Origin: Anaerolineae bacterium
Lineage (GTDB): Bacteria > Chloroflexota > Anaerolineae > 4572-78 > J111
Direction: 5' to 3'
DNA length: 64,000 nucleotides
NCBI GenBank assembly: GCA_023382535.1
Contig: JAHDWA010000002.1
Coordinates: 437,547 to 501,546, forward strand
The notes below the pieces were generated by a model. It did no database searches, had not been told where the DNA came from, and saw only the letters and a program-made list of their open reading frames with translations. The position numbers and the translations under genes were made by a program. This document shows, piece by piece, positions 49,094 to 57,785 of this stretch (positions within the stretch are counted from its first letter, which is position 1; each line of letters opens with the position of its first letter).

Positions 49094-50101
49094 TTACTTA
49101 TCCGAGGCAAAGGCCGCGTCAAAGGCGACGGCGGAGGGGGCAAAGTCGGTGCGGCGGATCATGGCCAGGGCATCAGGCGCGCCCCAGTCGCGATCCATGC
49201 CACTGTCCTCCCACTCGACCGACAGCGGGCCGTTGTAGCCAACGCGGTTGAGCGCGCGGAACAACTCTTCAAAGTCCACATCGCCGTGACCGGGCGAGAC
49301 AAAGTCCCAACCTCGCCGGACATCTCCGAAGTTGAGGTGCGAGCCGAGGATGCTGCGCCGCCCGTCGCCGACCCGTTTCTTGGAGTCTTTGACGTGGACG
49401 TGGTAAATCCGGTCGCCGAACTCCATAACAAAGGCGGCGGAGTCGAGGAACTGGTGAGCAAAGTGGCTCGGGTCAAAGTTGATGCCAAAGGCCGGGCGGC
49501 GGCCAATCGCGTCGAGCGCCTTTTGCGTGGTCACAAAGTCATAGGCAATCTCGGTCGGGTGGACTTCCAGGCCATACTTGACTCCCACTTCATCAAAGAC
49601 ATCCATAATCGGATTCCAGCGGTCGGCAAACTCTTTGTAGCCGGCCTCGATTTTGGCAAAGTCATTGGGCGGGAAGGAGTAGACCATGTGCCAGACCGGC
49701 GAGCCGGTGAAACCGTTGACAATCTTGACGCCAAAGGCAGCGGCGGCGCGGGCCGTGTTCTTCACTTCTTCGGCGCAGCGCTGGCGGACACCTTCGGGGT
49801 CGCCGTCACCCCAGAGGCGGGGTGGGAGGATACCCTGGTGCCGGCTGTCAATCGGGTCGGCCACACACTGGCCCACCAGATGAGTGCTGACTGCCCAGCA
49901 TTTCAGATTGTATTTTTCCAGCAGGTCGCGCTTGTCGCGGAGGTATTTGTCGCTTTCCAGGGCCTTGTCCACTTCAAAGTGGTCGCCCCAGCAGGCCAGC
50001 TCCAGGCCGTCGTAGCCCCAGGCGCTGACTTTTTTGGCCAAATCTTCCAATGATAAATCGGCCCACTGGCCGGTGAATAAAGTGACAGGTCGTGCCATCA
50101 T
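49094..50101 (-). CDS. Xylose isomerase-like TIM-barrel sugar isomerase/epimerase (IolE/YcjR-like)
   Basis: 335 residues. The metal-binding set of this superfamily is visible: Glu in [14 protein letters not shown], Asp and His in [13 protein letters not shown], the HVHVKD strand and Glu in [14 protein letters not shown]. The start [20 protein letters not shown] and [17 protein letters not shown] are typical. CAAAGGAGAATCA precedes ATG 50101. It follows a Gfo/Idh dehydrogenase by 46 nt, a common pairing in inositol and unusual-sugar catabolism. Exact substrate unknown. Confidence 0.87.
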   Translation of the reverse strand: MMARPVTLFTGQWADLSLEDLAKKVSAWGYDGLELACWGDHFEVDKALESDKYLRDKRDLLEKYNLKCWAVSTHLVGQCVADPIDSRHQGILPPRLWGDGDPEGVRQRCAEEVKNTARAAAAFGVKIVNGFTGSPVWHMVYSFPPNDFAKIEAGYKEFADRWNPIMDVFDEVGVKYGLEVHPTEIAYDFVTTQKALDAIGRRPAFGINFDPSHFAHQFLDSAAFVMEFGDRIYHVHVKDSKKRVGDGRRSILGSHLNFGDVRRGWDFVSPGHGDVDFEELFRALNRVGYNGPLSVEWEDSGMDRDWGAPDALAMIRRTDFAPSAVAFDAAFASDK

Positions 50102-50147
50102 TGATTCTCCTTTGAAAGGTCTAAAGTTTATGAATTATTTGTATCGG

Positions 50148-51257
50148 TTATGCAGGGACAGGGATTTCTATTTTTTGCCCGCCCTTCAGGGCCGACTCGT
50201 GCGAGCAGATTCCGGCCATGGTCCAGTTGGCGGCGGTAACCGCGTTGACTGCCGCTTCTCGTTCCTCGACGATGGCCCGCACAAACTCGTGGGCCATGTG
50301 GGGGTGCGACCCGCCGTGACCGCTACCCTGGATGAACGAGGTGTGGGCATGTTCGTCGTCGTAAACCCCGCCCAGGGTGAAGGGGGCAATCTCCGGCGGC
50401 AGAAGATGGCCAAAATCAGGCACTTTGATACGCTCGGTATCTTCAAAGCCGGAATAAATCACCATCCCTTCTTCGGCCACCTGTTCCCATTCAAACGAAA
50501 GTTTAGTGCCGTACACGTCAAAGCTTTCCCGGTATTGGCGGATCGTATCAAAGAGCGAGCGGGTGACTTCGCAGGCCAGGTCAGAGTCCCGCAGTTTCAT
50601 GGTTGAAGTTTCAACGGCAAAGGGCGAATTGTACTTTTGCACGTATTCTTCACTGATCCGCCCGGAACCGTGGCAAATAACATACTCGGCGGTGGTTTTG
50701 GCCAGGGCCAGGAGGGGACTGACCGCGTGAGTGGCATAGTGCATCGGCGGGAAGCCATACCAGTAGGCCGGCCAGCCCGGCAGCCCCATATTCTGCTGGT
50801 GCGAGCCGCGTAAAAACTGGATTTTGCCCAGTTTGCCGCTTTCGACCAGATCCTTGGCGTAGAGGAACTCGCGGGTATAGACCGCCGTTTCCATCATCAT
50901 ATAAACTTTTTTCGCTTCTTTGCTGGCCTTGACAATGGCCAGGCATTCCTCGGTGGTGGTAGCCATGGGCACGGTGCTGGCGGCGTGTTTCCCGGCCTTG
51001 AGCGCCGCAATTGACATCCAGGCGTGGTCGGCAATGGGGGAATTGATGTGGATGGCATCAACTTCTTTGTCGGCCAGCAGCTCGTCAAATCTGGTGTAGC
51101 GCTTGTTGATGCCGAAAGCATCGCCCACCTTGTTGAGGTTTTCCTCGTTCCTCTGACAGATGGCGTAACACTCAGCATCAGGGTGTCTTTGATAAATGGG
51201 GATGAATTCAGCGCCAAACCCCAGGCCAACAATGGCAACATTTACTTTTTTGGTCAT
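50148..51257 (-). CDS. Gfo/Idh/MocA-family NAD(P)-dependent sugar dehydrogenase
   Basis: 369 residues from ATG 51257 (AAGGAG 6 nt upstream). Rossmann start VNVAIVGLGFGAEFIPIYQR, then DAIHINSPIADHAWMSIAAL and the ALKAGKHAASTVP strand, where the usual catalytic EKP Lys is replaced by the TVP type. A C-terminal alpha/beta domain carries HTSFIQGSGHGGSHPHMAHE, whose His cluster resembles the metal/substrate site of related dehydrogenases. The missing EKP lysine means it may be an unusual member (for example a dehydratase or isomerase type). Confidence 0.85.
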   Translation of the reverse strand: MTKKVNVAIVGLGFGAEFIPIYQRHPDAECYAICQRNEENLNKVGDAFGINKRYTRFDELLADKEVDAIHINSPIADHAWMSIAALKAGKHAASTVPMATTTEECLAIVKASKEAKKVYMMMETAVYTREFLYAKDLVESGKLGKIQFLRGSHQQNMGLPGWPAYWYGFPPMHYATHAVSPLLALAKTTAEYVICHGSGRISEEYVQKYNSPFAVETSTMKLRDSDLACEVTRSLFDTIRQYRESFDVYGTKLSFEWEQVAEEGMVIYSGFEDTERIKVPDFGHLLPPEIAPFTLGGVYDDEHAHTSFIQGSGHGGSHPHMAHEFVRAIVEEREAAVNAVTAANWTMAGICSHESALKGGQKIEIPVPA

Positions 51258-51280
51258 TTTCAACTCCTTCGTTAAATAAA

Positions 51281-51350
51281 GAGGCGATGACAGGTGAGGC
51301 GAGGAAGCGAAAAATTCTTCACCTCACTTACCCTCGCCTCTTCGCCTCAT
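51281..51350. repeat. GAGGCGA word repeat with inverse
   Basis: GAGGCGATGACAGGTGAGGC GAGGAAGCG words are mirrored by TTCACCTCACTTACCCTCGCCTCTTCGCCTC-type words. An imperfect hairpin between two co-directed catabolic genes. Confidence 0.7.
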
Positions 51351-51359
51351 TTTTATATT

Positions 51360-52190
51360 TTACAAATGTAGCCCTTTGAAATTCCGCGCCTGGCCTTCAA
51401 TGGCCGGCTCGACCGACAGCCGTTCGATGCTGCTGGCCCCGAAGAAGCCGGCGATGCCTTCGGTGTGGTCAAAGATGTACTGCGCGTCCTGCGGCTCGGC
51501 AATCGGCCCGCCGTGGCAGAGCACCAAAATGTCCGGGTTGATTTTGACCGCCGCATCCCGCATCGCCTGGACTCGCTTGGCCGACTCGTCCAGTGTCAGG
51601 GCTGTGGACGCGCCAATCGCCCCCTTGGTGGTCAGGCCCATGTGCGGCACCAGCACGTCGGCCCCGGCCTCGGCCATGGCCCGCGCTTCGTCAGGGGTGA
51701 AGACGTAAGGGCAGGTCAGCATGTCCAACTTGTGAGCCAGGCGGACCATCTCGACTTCCAGGCTGTAACCCATGCCGGTCTCTTCCAAATTGGCCCGGAA
51801 GACCCCGTCAAACAGGCCGACGGTGGGGAAATTCTGTACCCCGTCGAAGCCCTGCGCCTTCAGCTCGGCCAGGAGCACCGGCATCAGCCGGAAGGGGTCG
51901 GTTCCGCACACGCCGGCCAGCACCGGCGTATTTTTGACCACCGGCAGCACCTCGGCCCCCATCTCCTTAACAATGGCGTTGGCGTCGCCGTAGGGCAGCA
52001 GGCCGGCCAGGCTGCCGCGCCCGGCCATGCGGTAGCGCCCCGAATTATAGATGATGATGATGTCCACGCCGCCGCGTTCGGCAAATTTGGCCGAGATGCC
52101 GGTGCCCGCGCCCGCGCCGATGATTGGCGTGCCCTTGGCTACCTGCGCTCGCAGCCGCCGCAGCGACTCTTCCCGTGGTATGAATGGCAT
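51360..52190 (-). CDS. PEP-hydrolase-like TIM-barrel protein (PF09370; C-terminal half of the Tm-1 protein)
   Basis: 276 residues: [99 protein letters not shown] and [13 protein letters not shown] text ([16 protein letters not shown]). This is the barrel that forms the C-terminal half of plant Tm-1-like proteins and is usually encoded next to an UPF0261 gene in bacteria. The UPF0261 partner is present at 56477-57691, about 4.3 kb away, with unrelated genes between. Enzyme activity is uncharacterised; related to PEP mutase/isocitrate lyase barrels. Confidence 0.87.
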   Translation of the reverse strand: MPFIPREESLRRLRAQVAKGTPIIGAGAGTGISAKFAERGGVDIIIIYNSGRYRMAGRGSLAGLLPYGDANAIVKEMGAEVLPVVKNTPVLAGVCGTDPFRLMPVLLAELKAQGFDGVQNFPTVGLFDGVFRANLEETGMGYSLEVEMVRLAHKLDMLTCPYVFTPDEARAMAEAGADVLVPHMGLTTKGAIGASTALTLDESAKRVQAMRDAAVKINPDILVLCHGGPIAEPQDAQYIFDHTEGIAGFFGASSIERLSVEPAIEGQARNFKGLHL

Positions 52191-52245
52191 AATAAACCTC
52201 CTTGTTCAGAATTAGCAATAAGAAAAAAGGAATCAGAGATGACAC

Positions 52246-52548
52246 CTAAATGGTTTGAATATCGTGAACGACGACTCTGGCCCATTTTGAGGCATGGGCT
52301 TCCACAAACTTAAGATGGACGGCCCCTGCTTGATACTGGTCGTGGGCGGCCAGGTCATCAAATAGCAACAGCAGTCCATAGCTGTAACTATTTTCCACAA
52401 CCTCGCGGTGGGTGTCTGCGGGCCGGCCGTAGTAACCGGATTTCACGGCGGGATCATGCGTTAGCGCCTTTAATCCTTGTTCAAACGCGCTTAAGTCGCC
52501 GGAGTCCAAATCGTTTTTTAACCAAAAGTAAACATTATGAGCGTGCAT
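52246..52548 (-). CDS. Dabb-family (dimeric alpha/beta barrel) small protein
   Basis: 100 residues: MHAHNVYFWLKNDLDSGDLS, ALTHDPAVKSGYYGRPADTH, SYSYGLLLLFDDLAAHDQYQ and HLKFVEAHASKWARVVVHDI. This is the stress-responsive A/B-barrel pattern, with the HNVYFWLK strand and the late H-x-F-V helix. AAGGA precedes ATG 52548. Dabb proteins are often found in sugar and aromatic catabolic clusters as small isomerase- or cyclase-like enzymes; role here unknown. It follows the SnoaL-like gene. Confidence 0.8.
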   Translation of the reverse strand: MHAHNVYFWLKNDLDSGDLSAFEQGLKALTHDPAVKSGYYGRPADTHREVVENSYSYGLLLLFDDLAAHDQYQAGAVHLKFVEAHASKWARVVVHDIQTI

Positions 52549-52576
52549 GCTAGTTCCTTAACTATCTTTTCATTGG

Positions 52577-52981
52577 TTACCAAGGCTCGAAACAATCGTA
52601 GTTTCGCTGGCGGACGATCTTCCCATCCTGGTATTCCAAAAACACGGCGAAATGGGCGCGCATTTGCCCACCGACCGGGATATTGCCGATGGGTACGGCC
52701 AGGATGCCCGTCCAGGCAACTTCCAACACCACCTGATTCTCGGCGCTTATGGCGTTCACGATCTCGTAGTGCTGCGCGGCCATGACCTGTTGCCCGCGGA
52801 ACGCGGCGTCCAAGAGTGCTGGGACGTCGCGCCGGGCGCCCGTAGGAACGAGGCGGTTTGGAAATTCTTCTTGGATCGCATCTGGCGTAAAGAAAGCAGC
52901 GAGTGTCTCACCCGTGGCGCCCTGCTCAATCGCCGCGAGATACCGTCGTGCCTCGGCTAATAGATTGTCGTCTGAATCCAT
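52577..52981 (-). CDS. SnoaL/NTF2-fold small protein
   Basis: 134 residues: ARRYLAAIEQGATGETLAAF, FTPDAIQEEFPNRLVPTGAR, VLEVAWTGILAVPIG and HFAVFLEYQDGKIVRQRNYD, the cone-shaped NTF2-like fold. The terminal NYDCFEPW is typical of SnoaL-like polyketide-cyclase and ketosteroid-isomerase-related proteins. No clear catalytic Asp/His pair can be assigned. It precedes the Dabb gene by 28 nt. Confidence 0.82.
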   Translation of the reverse strand: MDSDDNLLAEARRYLAAIEQGATGETLAAFFTPDAIQEEFPNRLVPTGARRDVPALLDAAFRGQQVMAAQHYEIVNAISAENQVVLEVAWTGILAVPIGNIPVGGQMRAHFAVFLEYQDGKIVRQRNYDCFEPW

Positions 52982-53058
52982 CCGATCACCTCACCTGTAT
53001 CTAGCTCATAAGCTGTTTGACGGCAAACGAAGTGCAAACAAAAAAGTTTTGAAGCTTT

Positions 53059-53113
53059 GTAATGGCGACTTCAGTCGCTTAACCAGCCTACAAACGACTA
53101 AAGTCATCACTAC
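53059..53113. repeat. GTAATGGCGACTTCAGTCG REP-like palindrome
   Basis: GTAATGGCGACTTCAGTCG and CGACTAAAGTCATCACTAC are imperfect inverses around a 17-nt loop. The same family as 11682-11725 (GTAGTAAC...GTTACTAC). Lies downstream of the kinase-like gene in a 175-nt gap. Confidence 0.7.
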
Positions 53114-53156
53114 GAATCTAACGCAATTTATTTGGCTGTACTTAGCTTTTAGTCCT

Positions 53157-54155
53157 TCATAAAATTGCGGCCAGCGACCCAAAATCAAAGTCTATAAAGG
53201 GCCGGTCCTGCTCGATCTTCTCCTTGCGGTCGCGCATAAAGCGGGCGCACCACCAGTGGTCAATGTGGCTCACGTCAAAATCGCGGTGGATCACCGTGTA
53301 CAATTCCAACTCGCGGAGCTTCAGGAAATTGGGTATCTCCTTTAACCACTGCGGGTCTAACGGGCGGACCTTCCGGTAGCCGCGCAAAAAATGGGTCATA
53401 AACTCCTGGGTGAAGGCGGGCCAATCGGCGGCGTCCATGACGATATAAAACAGGACAATCGCAATATCGTTGATAAACCAGCTATAGGCGCAGTCGTCAA
53501 AATCAAACAGGGTAATGGTCCCATCTTCGTCCACCAAAAAGTTGCTACCGTGCGCATCCTGGTGGATCAGGCCGTAGGCCGAGCGTTCCTTGGGCAGGCT
53601 GCGCAGGTAAGTGCGTAGGGCCTGGTATTTCTGCCTGGCCGCGGTCTCTGAGGCGGGCAGGTAGCGCTCGACAAACTCCATGCTTTCGTCGTCCCACTCC
53701 GGGCGCTTCCAGGCCGGCTGGGCGGGCTGGTACTGTTCCGCCAGGCTATGCATGGAGCCGATCAACCGCCCGTAGGTTTCGTAGAGGGTGGGCGTCCAGA
53801 TGTCCCAGGGCGGCTGGCCCTGCGCTTTGACAAAGGCTGTGGCCAGGAACTGCCCGCCCTGCCCATCGTCCACCGCTTCCACGAGCTGCCCGCTGTCCGA
53901 GGGAATCGCCCGCGCCACGGAGACGCCGCCTTCGGCCAGAGTGTTGATCCAATCCACTTCCCCGAGGACCAGCGCCTCGCTCTTGCGCAATGTATGCCCG
54001 ACGCGCAGGATATAAGCCTGCGAACCCCGCTCGAATTCGTAGATGAAGCTCTCAAAGGCGTCGAGGGGCCGGATCTGGCCGTCGGTCAGACCGTAACGGT
54101 GTATGGCTTCCTGCAAAATGGCGTCGCTGAAGCGATCTCGAATTTGCTGTTCCAT
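53157..54155 (-). CDS. APH/SrkA-like phosphotransferase
   Basis: 332 residues of the aminoglycoside phosphotransferase/choline kinase fold. Seen: a beta-hairpin N-lobe (LDAFESFIYEFERGSQAYIL), the catalytic loop YGLIHQDAHGSNFLV with HxDxxxxN, the metal Asp in ITLFDFDDCAYSWFINDIAI, and a C-terminal helical lobe (FMRDRKEKIEQDRP). This resembles the stress-response kinase SrkA and homoserine-kinase-like proteins more than resistance enzymes. Isolated between repeat elements; substrate unknown. Confidence 0.87.
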   Translation of the reverse strand: MEQQIRDRFSDAILQEAIHRYGLTDGQIRPLDAFESFIYEFERGSQAYILRVGHTLRKSEALVLGEVDWINTLAEGGVSVARAIPSDSGQLVEAVDDGQGGQFLATAFVKAQGQPPWDIWTPTLYETYGRLIGSMHSLAEQYQPAQPAWKRPEWDDESMEFVERYLPASETAARQKYQALRTYLRSLPKERSAYGLIHQDAHGSNFLVDEDGTITLFDFDDCAYSWFINDIAIVLFYIVMDAADWPAFTQEFMTHFLRGYRKVRPLDPQWLKEIPNFLKLRELELYTVIHRDFDVSHIDHWWCARFMRDRKEKIEQDRPFIDFDFGSLAAIL

Positions 54156-54225
54156 TTTTTATCTTGCTGCTCAACACCTCTGACGTGAGCTGTTGCCGAT
54201 CCAGTAAGGTTACTCCCACTACGAC

Positions 54226-54260
54226 AACTTCGCTAGCGAAGTTACTTTCAAATTTGAAAG
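54226..54260. repeat. Two adjacent perfect palindromes
   Basis: AACTTCGCTAGCGAAGTT (54226-54243, 18 bp) and CTTTCAAATTTGAAAG (54245-54260, 16 bp), both perfect, one base apart, between the kinase-like gene and the AT-rich lipoprotein pair. They may mark the edge of an inserted segment or be protein-binding sites. Confidence 0.6.
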
Positions 54261-54341
54261 GTTAGGTAGTCGGCGTGCATGTGCTGAATAGGCGCAATTT
54301 GGGAGAAAATATAAAATTCCTAATCCGTTAACGCATCCCTA

Positions 54342-55337
54342 TTATTGCATTTGCCAAATTTCCACAATACCGTCAAGTTTTCCTATTGCTACGAAAGATC
54401 CATCTGCTGAGATAGCAGTAGCACAACCTACACAAGGTATCTCTTGGCGTCCCTCTAGACTCTGTAAAAGAGTTGCATCGCTTACTTTCCAAAAACGAAC
54501 CTTAAAGTCACTTCCTATTGAAGTCAATACCTCTCCATCTGGGGAGAACACAATTTTATTTACAAATGGGGTAGGTTTTAAGGTATGCAATAATTTGTAT
54601 TCATTTACATCCCATAAAGTTATCTGACCGGGAGCACTGTGAGCAATAGCCAATAAGGTTTCATCTGGTGAAAAGAATAACTTTGGTTCTAATCCCCCAG
54701 CGCTTACATTCTGAAGAGGCACTCCGTCGGCTACTCGCCAAAACTGTATACTACCAACAACCGATACTGACGCCAAGGTTTCTCCATTTGGAGCAAAGGT
54801 TACATCCCGTAACTGAACCTTTTCTTGTTTTTCTAGAATCCGCCACAATGTTCCATCGCTAACTTGCCATAAATAAATATCACCATCTTGTCTGGCTCCA
54901 GCTAACAATTTCCCATCTGGACTAAACGCAACCCCATATACTCTACTAAAAGGACCCTCTAAGAGGTGTAATAAAGTTCCATCCTCTGTTCGCCATAGTT
55001 TCACTTCGCCGCTATACAAACCGACTGCTAATGTAGCCCCATCTGGGGAGACTGCCATACTGAAAGGAGTTGCTTCCTGATCTATAACGTATAGTTCCTT
55101 TCCACTATCTACTTGCCACAATCTAACTGTAGTGCCAGCATCTCCCGAAGCTAGAATATTCCTATCTGGAATAAAGGCCATACTTATTACAGGCTCGGTA
55201 TGCCCTTCAAGCTTATATAAATTTACCAGCTTACTTGGTAAGGGACGTTGAGAAAATGATAAATCAGTAGCACAACCACTTATCAAAAATACAAACCCGC
55301 CTAAAATAACAGAGATTAGTTTCCTTATTTCCCACAT
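54342..55337 (-). CDS. WD40-repeat lipoprotein in an AT-richer insert
   Basis: 331 residues. Lipoprotein signal ISVILGGFVFLISGC (lipid Cys 22), then seven WD40-like blades: MAFIPDRNILASGDAGTTVR, MAVSPDGATLAVGLYSGEVK, VAFSPDGKLLAGARQDGDIY, VTFAPNGETLASVSVVGSIQ, LFFSPDETLLAIAHSAPG, IVFSPDGEVLTSIGSDFKVR and ISADGSFVAIGKLDGIVEIW. The DNA is clearly richer in A and T, with other codon choices (TCT, AGA, ATA), than neighbours, suggesting horizontal acquisition together with the next gene, 2 nt upstream. Function unknown; propellers of this kind mediate protein contacts. Confidence 0.83.
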   Translation of the reverse strand: MWEIRKLISVILGGFVFLISGCATDLSFSQRPLPSKLVNLYKLEGHTEPVISMAFIPDRNILASGDAGTTVRLWQVDSGKELYVIDQEATPFSMAVSPDGATLAVGLYSGEVKLWRTEDGTLLHLLEGPFSRVYGVAFSPDGKLLAGARQDGDIYLWQVSDGTLWRILEKQEKVQLRDVTFAPNGETLASVSVVGSIQFWRVADGVPLQNVSAGGLEPKLFFSPDETLLAIAHSAPGQITLWDVNEYKLLHTLKPTPFVNKIVFSPDGEVLTSIGSDFKVRFWKVSDATLLQSLEGRQEIPCVGCATAISADGSFVAIGKLDGIVEIWQMQ

Positions 55338-55339
55338 AG

Positions 55340-55726
55340 TTATTTACCAGTCGTACAGTGGTTCCACTTCTGCTTACGTTCTGTTGCATCAGTCGGCATA
55401 GTATCTATCCGAGGATACCATTTATCGTAAACCCTCATAATTGATACAAGATTGATGTCTTCTACCCAATTGTCTCCACTCTTGCGAAGATTAGATATTT
55501 CAACGCACCACATTTCCTGTATTTGACCGGGATCAGAAGCACGTTTGGGAAACTCTCTATTACCTGTTTGGGTGATTTTGAATTCGCGACAATCAGTACC
55601 TGCTTTTTGACAATTAAGTTTTGCCTCCTCGATAGCCATATCTTTTATCTCTTGAGAAGCACCACAAGCGGCTATAAAAACTGCTGATAGTAATACTGTA
55701 GTAATAACGAAAGTGATTTTGTACAT
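55340..55726 (-). CDS. Small lipoprotein of unknown function paired with the WD40 gene
   Basis: 128 residues with a lipoprotein signal (ITTVLLSAVFIAACGAS, lipid Cys 21). The mature part has four further Cys (NCQKAGTDCREF; MWCVEISNL; NHCTTG) that could form two disulfides, and a DKWYPRIDTMPTD segment. No family recognised. It lies 2 nt from the WD40 lipoprotein and shares its AT-rich composition, so the pair is one unit, probably acquired together. Upstream 55727-55871 holds a small inverted repeat (GGAAAAGTTT/AACTTTTCC). Confidence 0.7.
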   Translation of the reverse strand: MYKITFVITTVLLSAVFIAACGASQEIKDMAIEEAKLNCQKAGTDCREFKITQTGNREFPKRASDPGQIQEMWCVEISNLRKSGDNWVEDINLVSIMRVYDKWYPRIDTMPTDATERKQKWNHCTTGK

Positions 55727-55871
55727 GACTATTCACCCGGCCTCTTTTTGGGCTGTAATTATGAGAGGTAAGTGCCCAACTGTATATATCTGGAAAAGTT
55801 TCAGATATTCCGAGGAATAGGGGTTGTATCTAGAACTTTTCCACCTCAACGGTCCCAACCATTGAAGCTAA

Positions 55872-56297
55872 TCAGAGCGGCCAGTCGCGCAGCATGCGCT
55901 CGGTCTCCTCGGAGTGGCCGCTCTCATCGCGGACCATATCTTCCAACTGCACCACCAGCCCCTTGTCGCCCAGCTCTTCGGCCTCTTTGGCCCGCTGGGT
56001 ATAGTCGGCGGTGGCCTGCCGTTCGGCGGCCAGGACGGCTTCCAGCATAGCGCGGTTGGTCCGTGCCGCCGGGACCGGGCGAGGTTGGGTCGCCGGTTCG
56101 CCGCCCAGGGCGACAATCTTGTTGGCTAAAAACTGGGCGTGAAGCTGCTCGTCGGCCACCTCGGTTAGGAAAAACTGGGCCAGTTGGGGCCGGTACGGGC
56201 CGGTCGCTTTGGCTGCGTAGGTGATATATTGGATAATCGCGCCGAGTTCACCGGCCAGGTCTTCGTTCAAATGAGCAATGAGCGTTTGCTTGTCCAT
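55872..56297 (-). CDS. Ferritin-like (bacterioferritin/Dps-type) diiron protein
   Basis: 141 residues from ATG 56297 (AAAGGAAACTATC upstream). Four-helix pattern with ligands: HLNEDLAGELGAIIQYITYA, TEVADEQLHAQFLANKIVAL (ExxH), LEAVLAAERQATADYTQRAK, and EDMVRDESGHSEETERMLRD (ExxH). This matches the ferritin-like/bacterioferritin superfamily (about 150 residues). No haem Met is obvious. Likely iron storage or oxidative-stress protection, or a bacterial ferritin-like oxidoreductase. Confidence 0.85.
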   Translation of the reverse strand: MDKQTLIAHLNEDLAGELGAIIQYITYAAKATGPYRPQLAQFFLTEVADEQLHAQFLANKIVALGGEPATQPRPVPAARTNRAMLEAVLAAERQATADYTQRAKEAEELGDKGLVVQLEDMVRDESGHSEETERMLRDWPL

Positions 56298-56336
56298 GAT
56301 AGTTTCCTTTCTAATCCGAGTTTGGAGTTTCTCAAA

Positions 56337-56450
56337 GCGCATCCTTCGATACGCCTTTCACTTCGCTCAAGGCTACTCAGGATGCGATCATGAGCCGGAA
56401 ATCATCCTGACGCGAAGCGGGCGTTAGCCCGTATCGAAGGGTGATTTTCG
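56337..56450. repeat. Double palindromic element (GCATCCTTCGATACG type)
   Basis: GCATCCTTCGATACGCC closes against AGGATGC (56337-56385). CGGAAATCATCCTGACGCGA closes against CCGTATCGAAGGGTGATTTTCG. The 19-nt CGTATCGAAGGGTGATTTT core is shared with 49045-49063. Lies between the ferritin-like gene and the UPF0261 gene. Confidence 0.7.
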
Positions 56451-56476
56451 AGCTGATTCCGTAAGTTAAGTTTAGA

Positions 56477-57691
56477 CTACCCCTGTGCCCCCAGCATCCC
56501 CAGCAGCCGCTCGGCCATCGCCGCGGCGAACTCCGGGTCGTTGATGTGCAGGTCCAGCTCGACCAGCTCGACCGGCGGGCGGATATTGCGGCGGAGGGAC
56601 TCGAACAGGGCGGCGTCGGCTTCGGGCAGGTGGAAGGGCTGGCCCTCTTTATCAATGGCGCTGACACCCTTGAGCGGGATGAAGAGGACCGTCGGCCCGG
56701 TGGACTGGTTAAGCTTGCTGGCGATGATCCGGCCCAGTTCGGCGCACTCCTGGGGCGTGGTTCGCATCAGGGTCACGTTGGGATTGTGTTTATAGAGGGT
56801 CCGTTTTTTGAACTGTGCGGGCACGGTCTCCATGGCCCAGAAGTTAACCATATCCAGCGCCCCACACGAGACCACCTGGGGCAGGCCCGCTTTGGCTGCC
56901 GCTTCCAGCCGGTGCGGTCCGGCGTTGAGCACCCCGCCGACCAGTTCATCGCACCACTCGGTGGTGGTGATGTCGGCCACCCCGGTGATGAACCCGGCGC
57001 TGATGAGGCTTTCCATGGCCTGGCCACCGCTGCCGGTGGCGTGAAAGACCAGCACCTCGTAACCGGCCCCCTCCAGCTTCTCGCGGACCCTATCAACGCA
57101 GGGGGTGGTCACACCGAACATGGTCGCCGCCACCAGCGGCCTGTCTTCAGCCGCGGGCGCTCCCTGCTCCACCGCCCCGCAGACCATGCCGGCGGCATTG
57201 GCCAGTATCCGGCGCGACAGCCGGTTCAGCCCGGCAATGTCCACCACCGAATACATCATGGCAATGTCTTTGACCCCGACGTAGGGCTGCACGTCGCCGG
57301 AAGCCACCGTAGAAACCATGACCTTGGGCAGGCCAACCGGCAATTCGCGCATGGCGGCGGTGGCAATCGCCGTACCGCCGGAGCCGCCCAGCCCCAGTAC
57401 CCCGTCGAATTTGCCCTCGGCGTACAGGCGTCCTGCCATCGCGCTGGCCCCGCGGGTCATCACTTCCAGGGCTGCCCCGCGGTCGGCCTGCTGGCGCAGG
57501 TGAGCCAGGTCGCCGCCGCCGGCTTCGGCTACCTGGGCAGCGCTGATGTCGGGAGAAAAGGCCGGCTCGCCGGCCACACCGGCATTGAGAGTTAACACCT
57601 GGTGGCCGCGGCTTACAATCAAATCGCGGACATAGGCATATTCCGCTCCCTTGGTATCAAATGTGCCAATGAGGAGAATTGTTTTGGGCAT
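56477..57691 (-). CDS. UPF0261/Tm-1-like ATP-binding protein
   Basis: 404 residues: TILLIGTFDTKGAEYAYVRD, GVLGLGGSGGTAIATAAMRE, MVSTVASGDVQPYVGVKDIA, MMYSVVDIAGLNRLSRRILA, ATMFGVTTPCVDRVREKLEG, VFHATGSGGQAMESLISAGF and FIPLKGVSAIDKEGQPFHLP. This is Pfam PF06792, the N-terminal half of tomato Tm-1, which binds ATP. Its usual partner, the PF09370 barrel, is at 51360-52190. It lies upstream of the ferritin-like gene and downstream of a sugar-epimerase gene, within the sugar region. The reaction of this family is unsettled. Confidence 0.9.
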   Translation of the reverse strand: MPKTILLIGTFDTKGAEYAYVRDLIVSRGHQVLTLNAGVAGEPAFSPDISAAQVAEAGGGDLAHLRQQADRGAALEVMTRGASAMAGRLYAEGKFDGVLGLGGSGGTAIATAAMRELPVGLPKVMVSTVASGDVQPYVGVKDIAMMYSVVDIAGLNRLSRRILANAAGMVCGAVEQGAPAAEDRPLVAATMFGVTTPCVDRVREKLEGAGYEVLVFHATGSGGQAMESLISAGFITGVADITTTEWCDELVGGVLNAGPHRLEAAAKAGLPQVVSCGALDMVNFWAMETVPAQFKKRTLYKHNPNVTLMRTTPQECAELGRIIASKLNQSTGPTVLFIPLKGVSAIDKEGQPFHLPEADAALFESLRRNIRPPVELVELDLHINDPEFAAAMAERLLGMLGAQG

Positions 57692-57714
57692 CGTCGCCTC
57701 CTGTCAGGATGCAA

Positions 57715-57784
57715 AGTAACAGGTAGCAGAGTAGCAGGACAAGAATTGCTACCCTGCTACACCTGCTACTCTGTGGTTTGCTAC
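57715..57784. repeat. Family A GTAGCAG word repeat with inverse
   Basis: GTAACAGGTAGCAGAGTAGC words are answered by TGCTACCCTGCTACACCTGC and TACTCTGTGGTTTGCTAC words. Hairpin-forming; between the UPF0261 gene and the epimerase gene. Confidence 0.75.
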
Positions 57785-57785
57785 A

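Noticed and set aside
56546..57595. Rightward open frame of 349 codons opposite the UPF0261 gene
   Set aside because: Antisense shadow; the leftward frame carries all family motifs.
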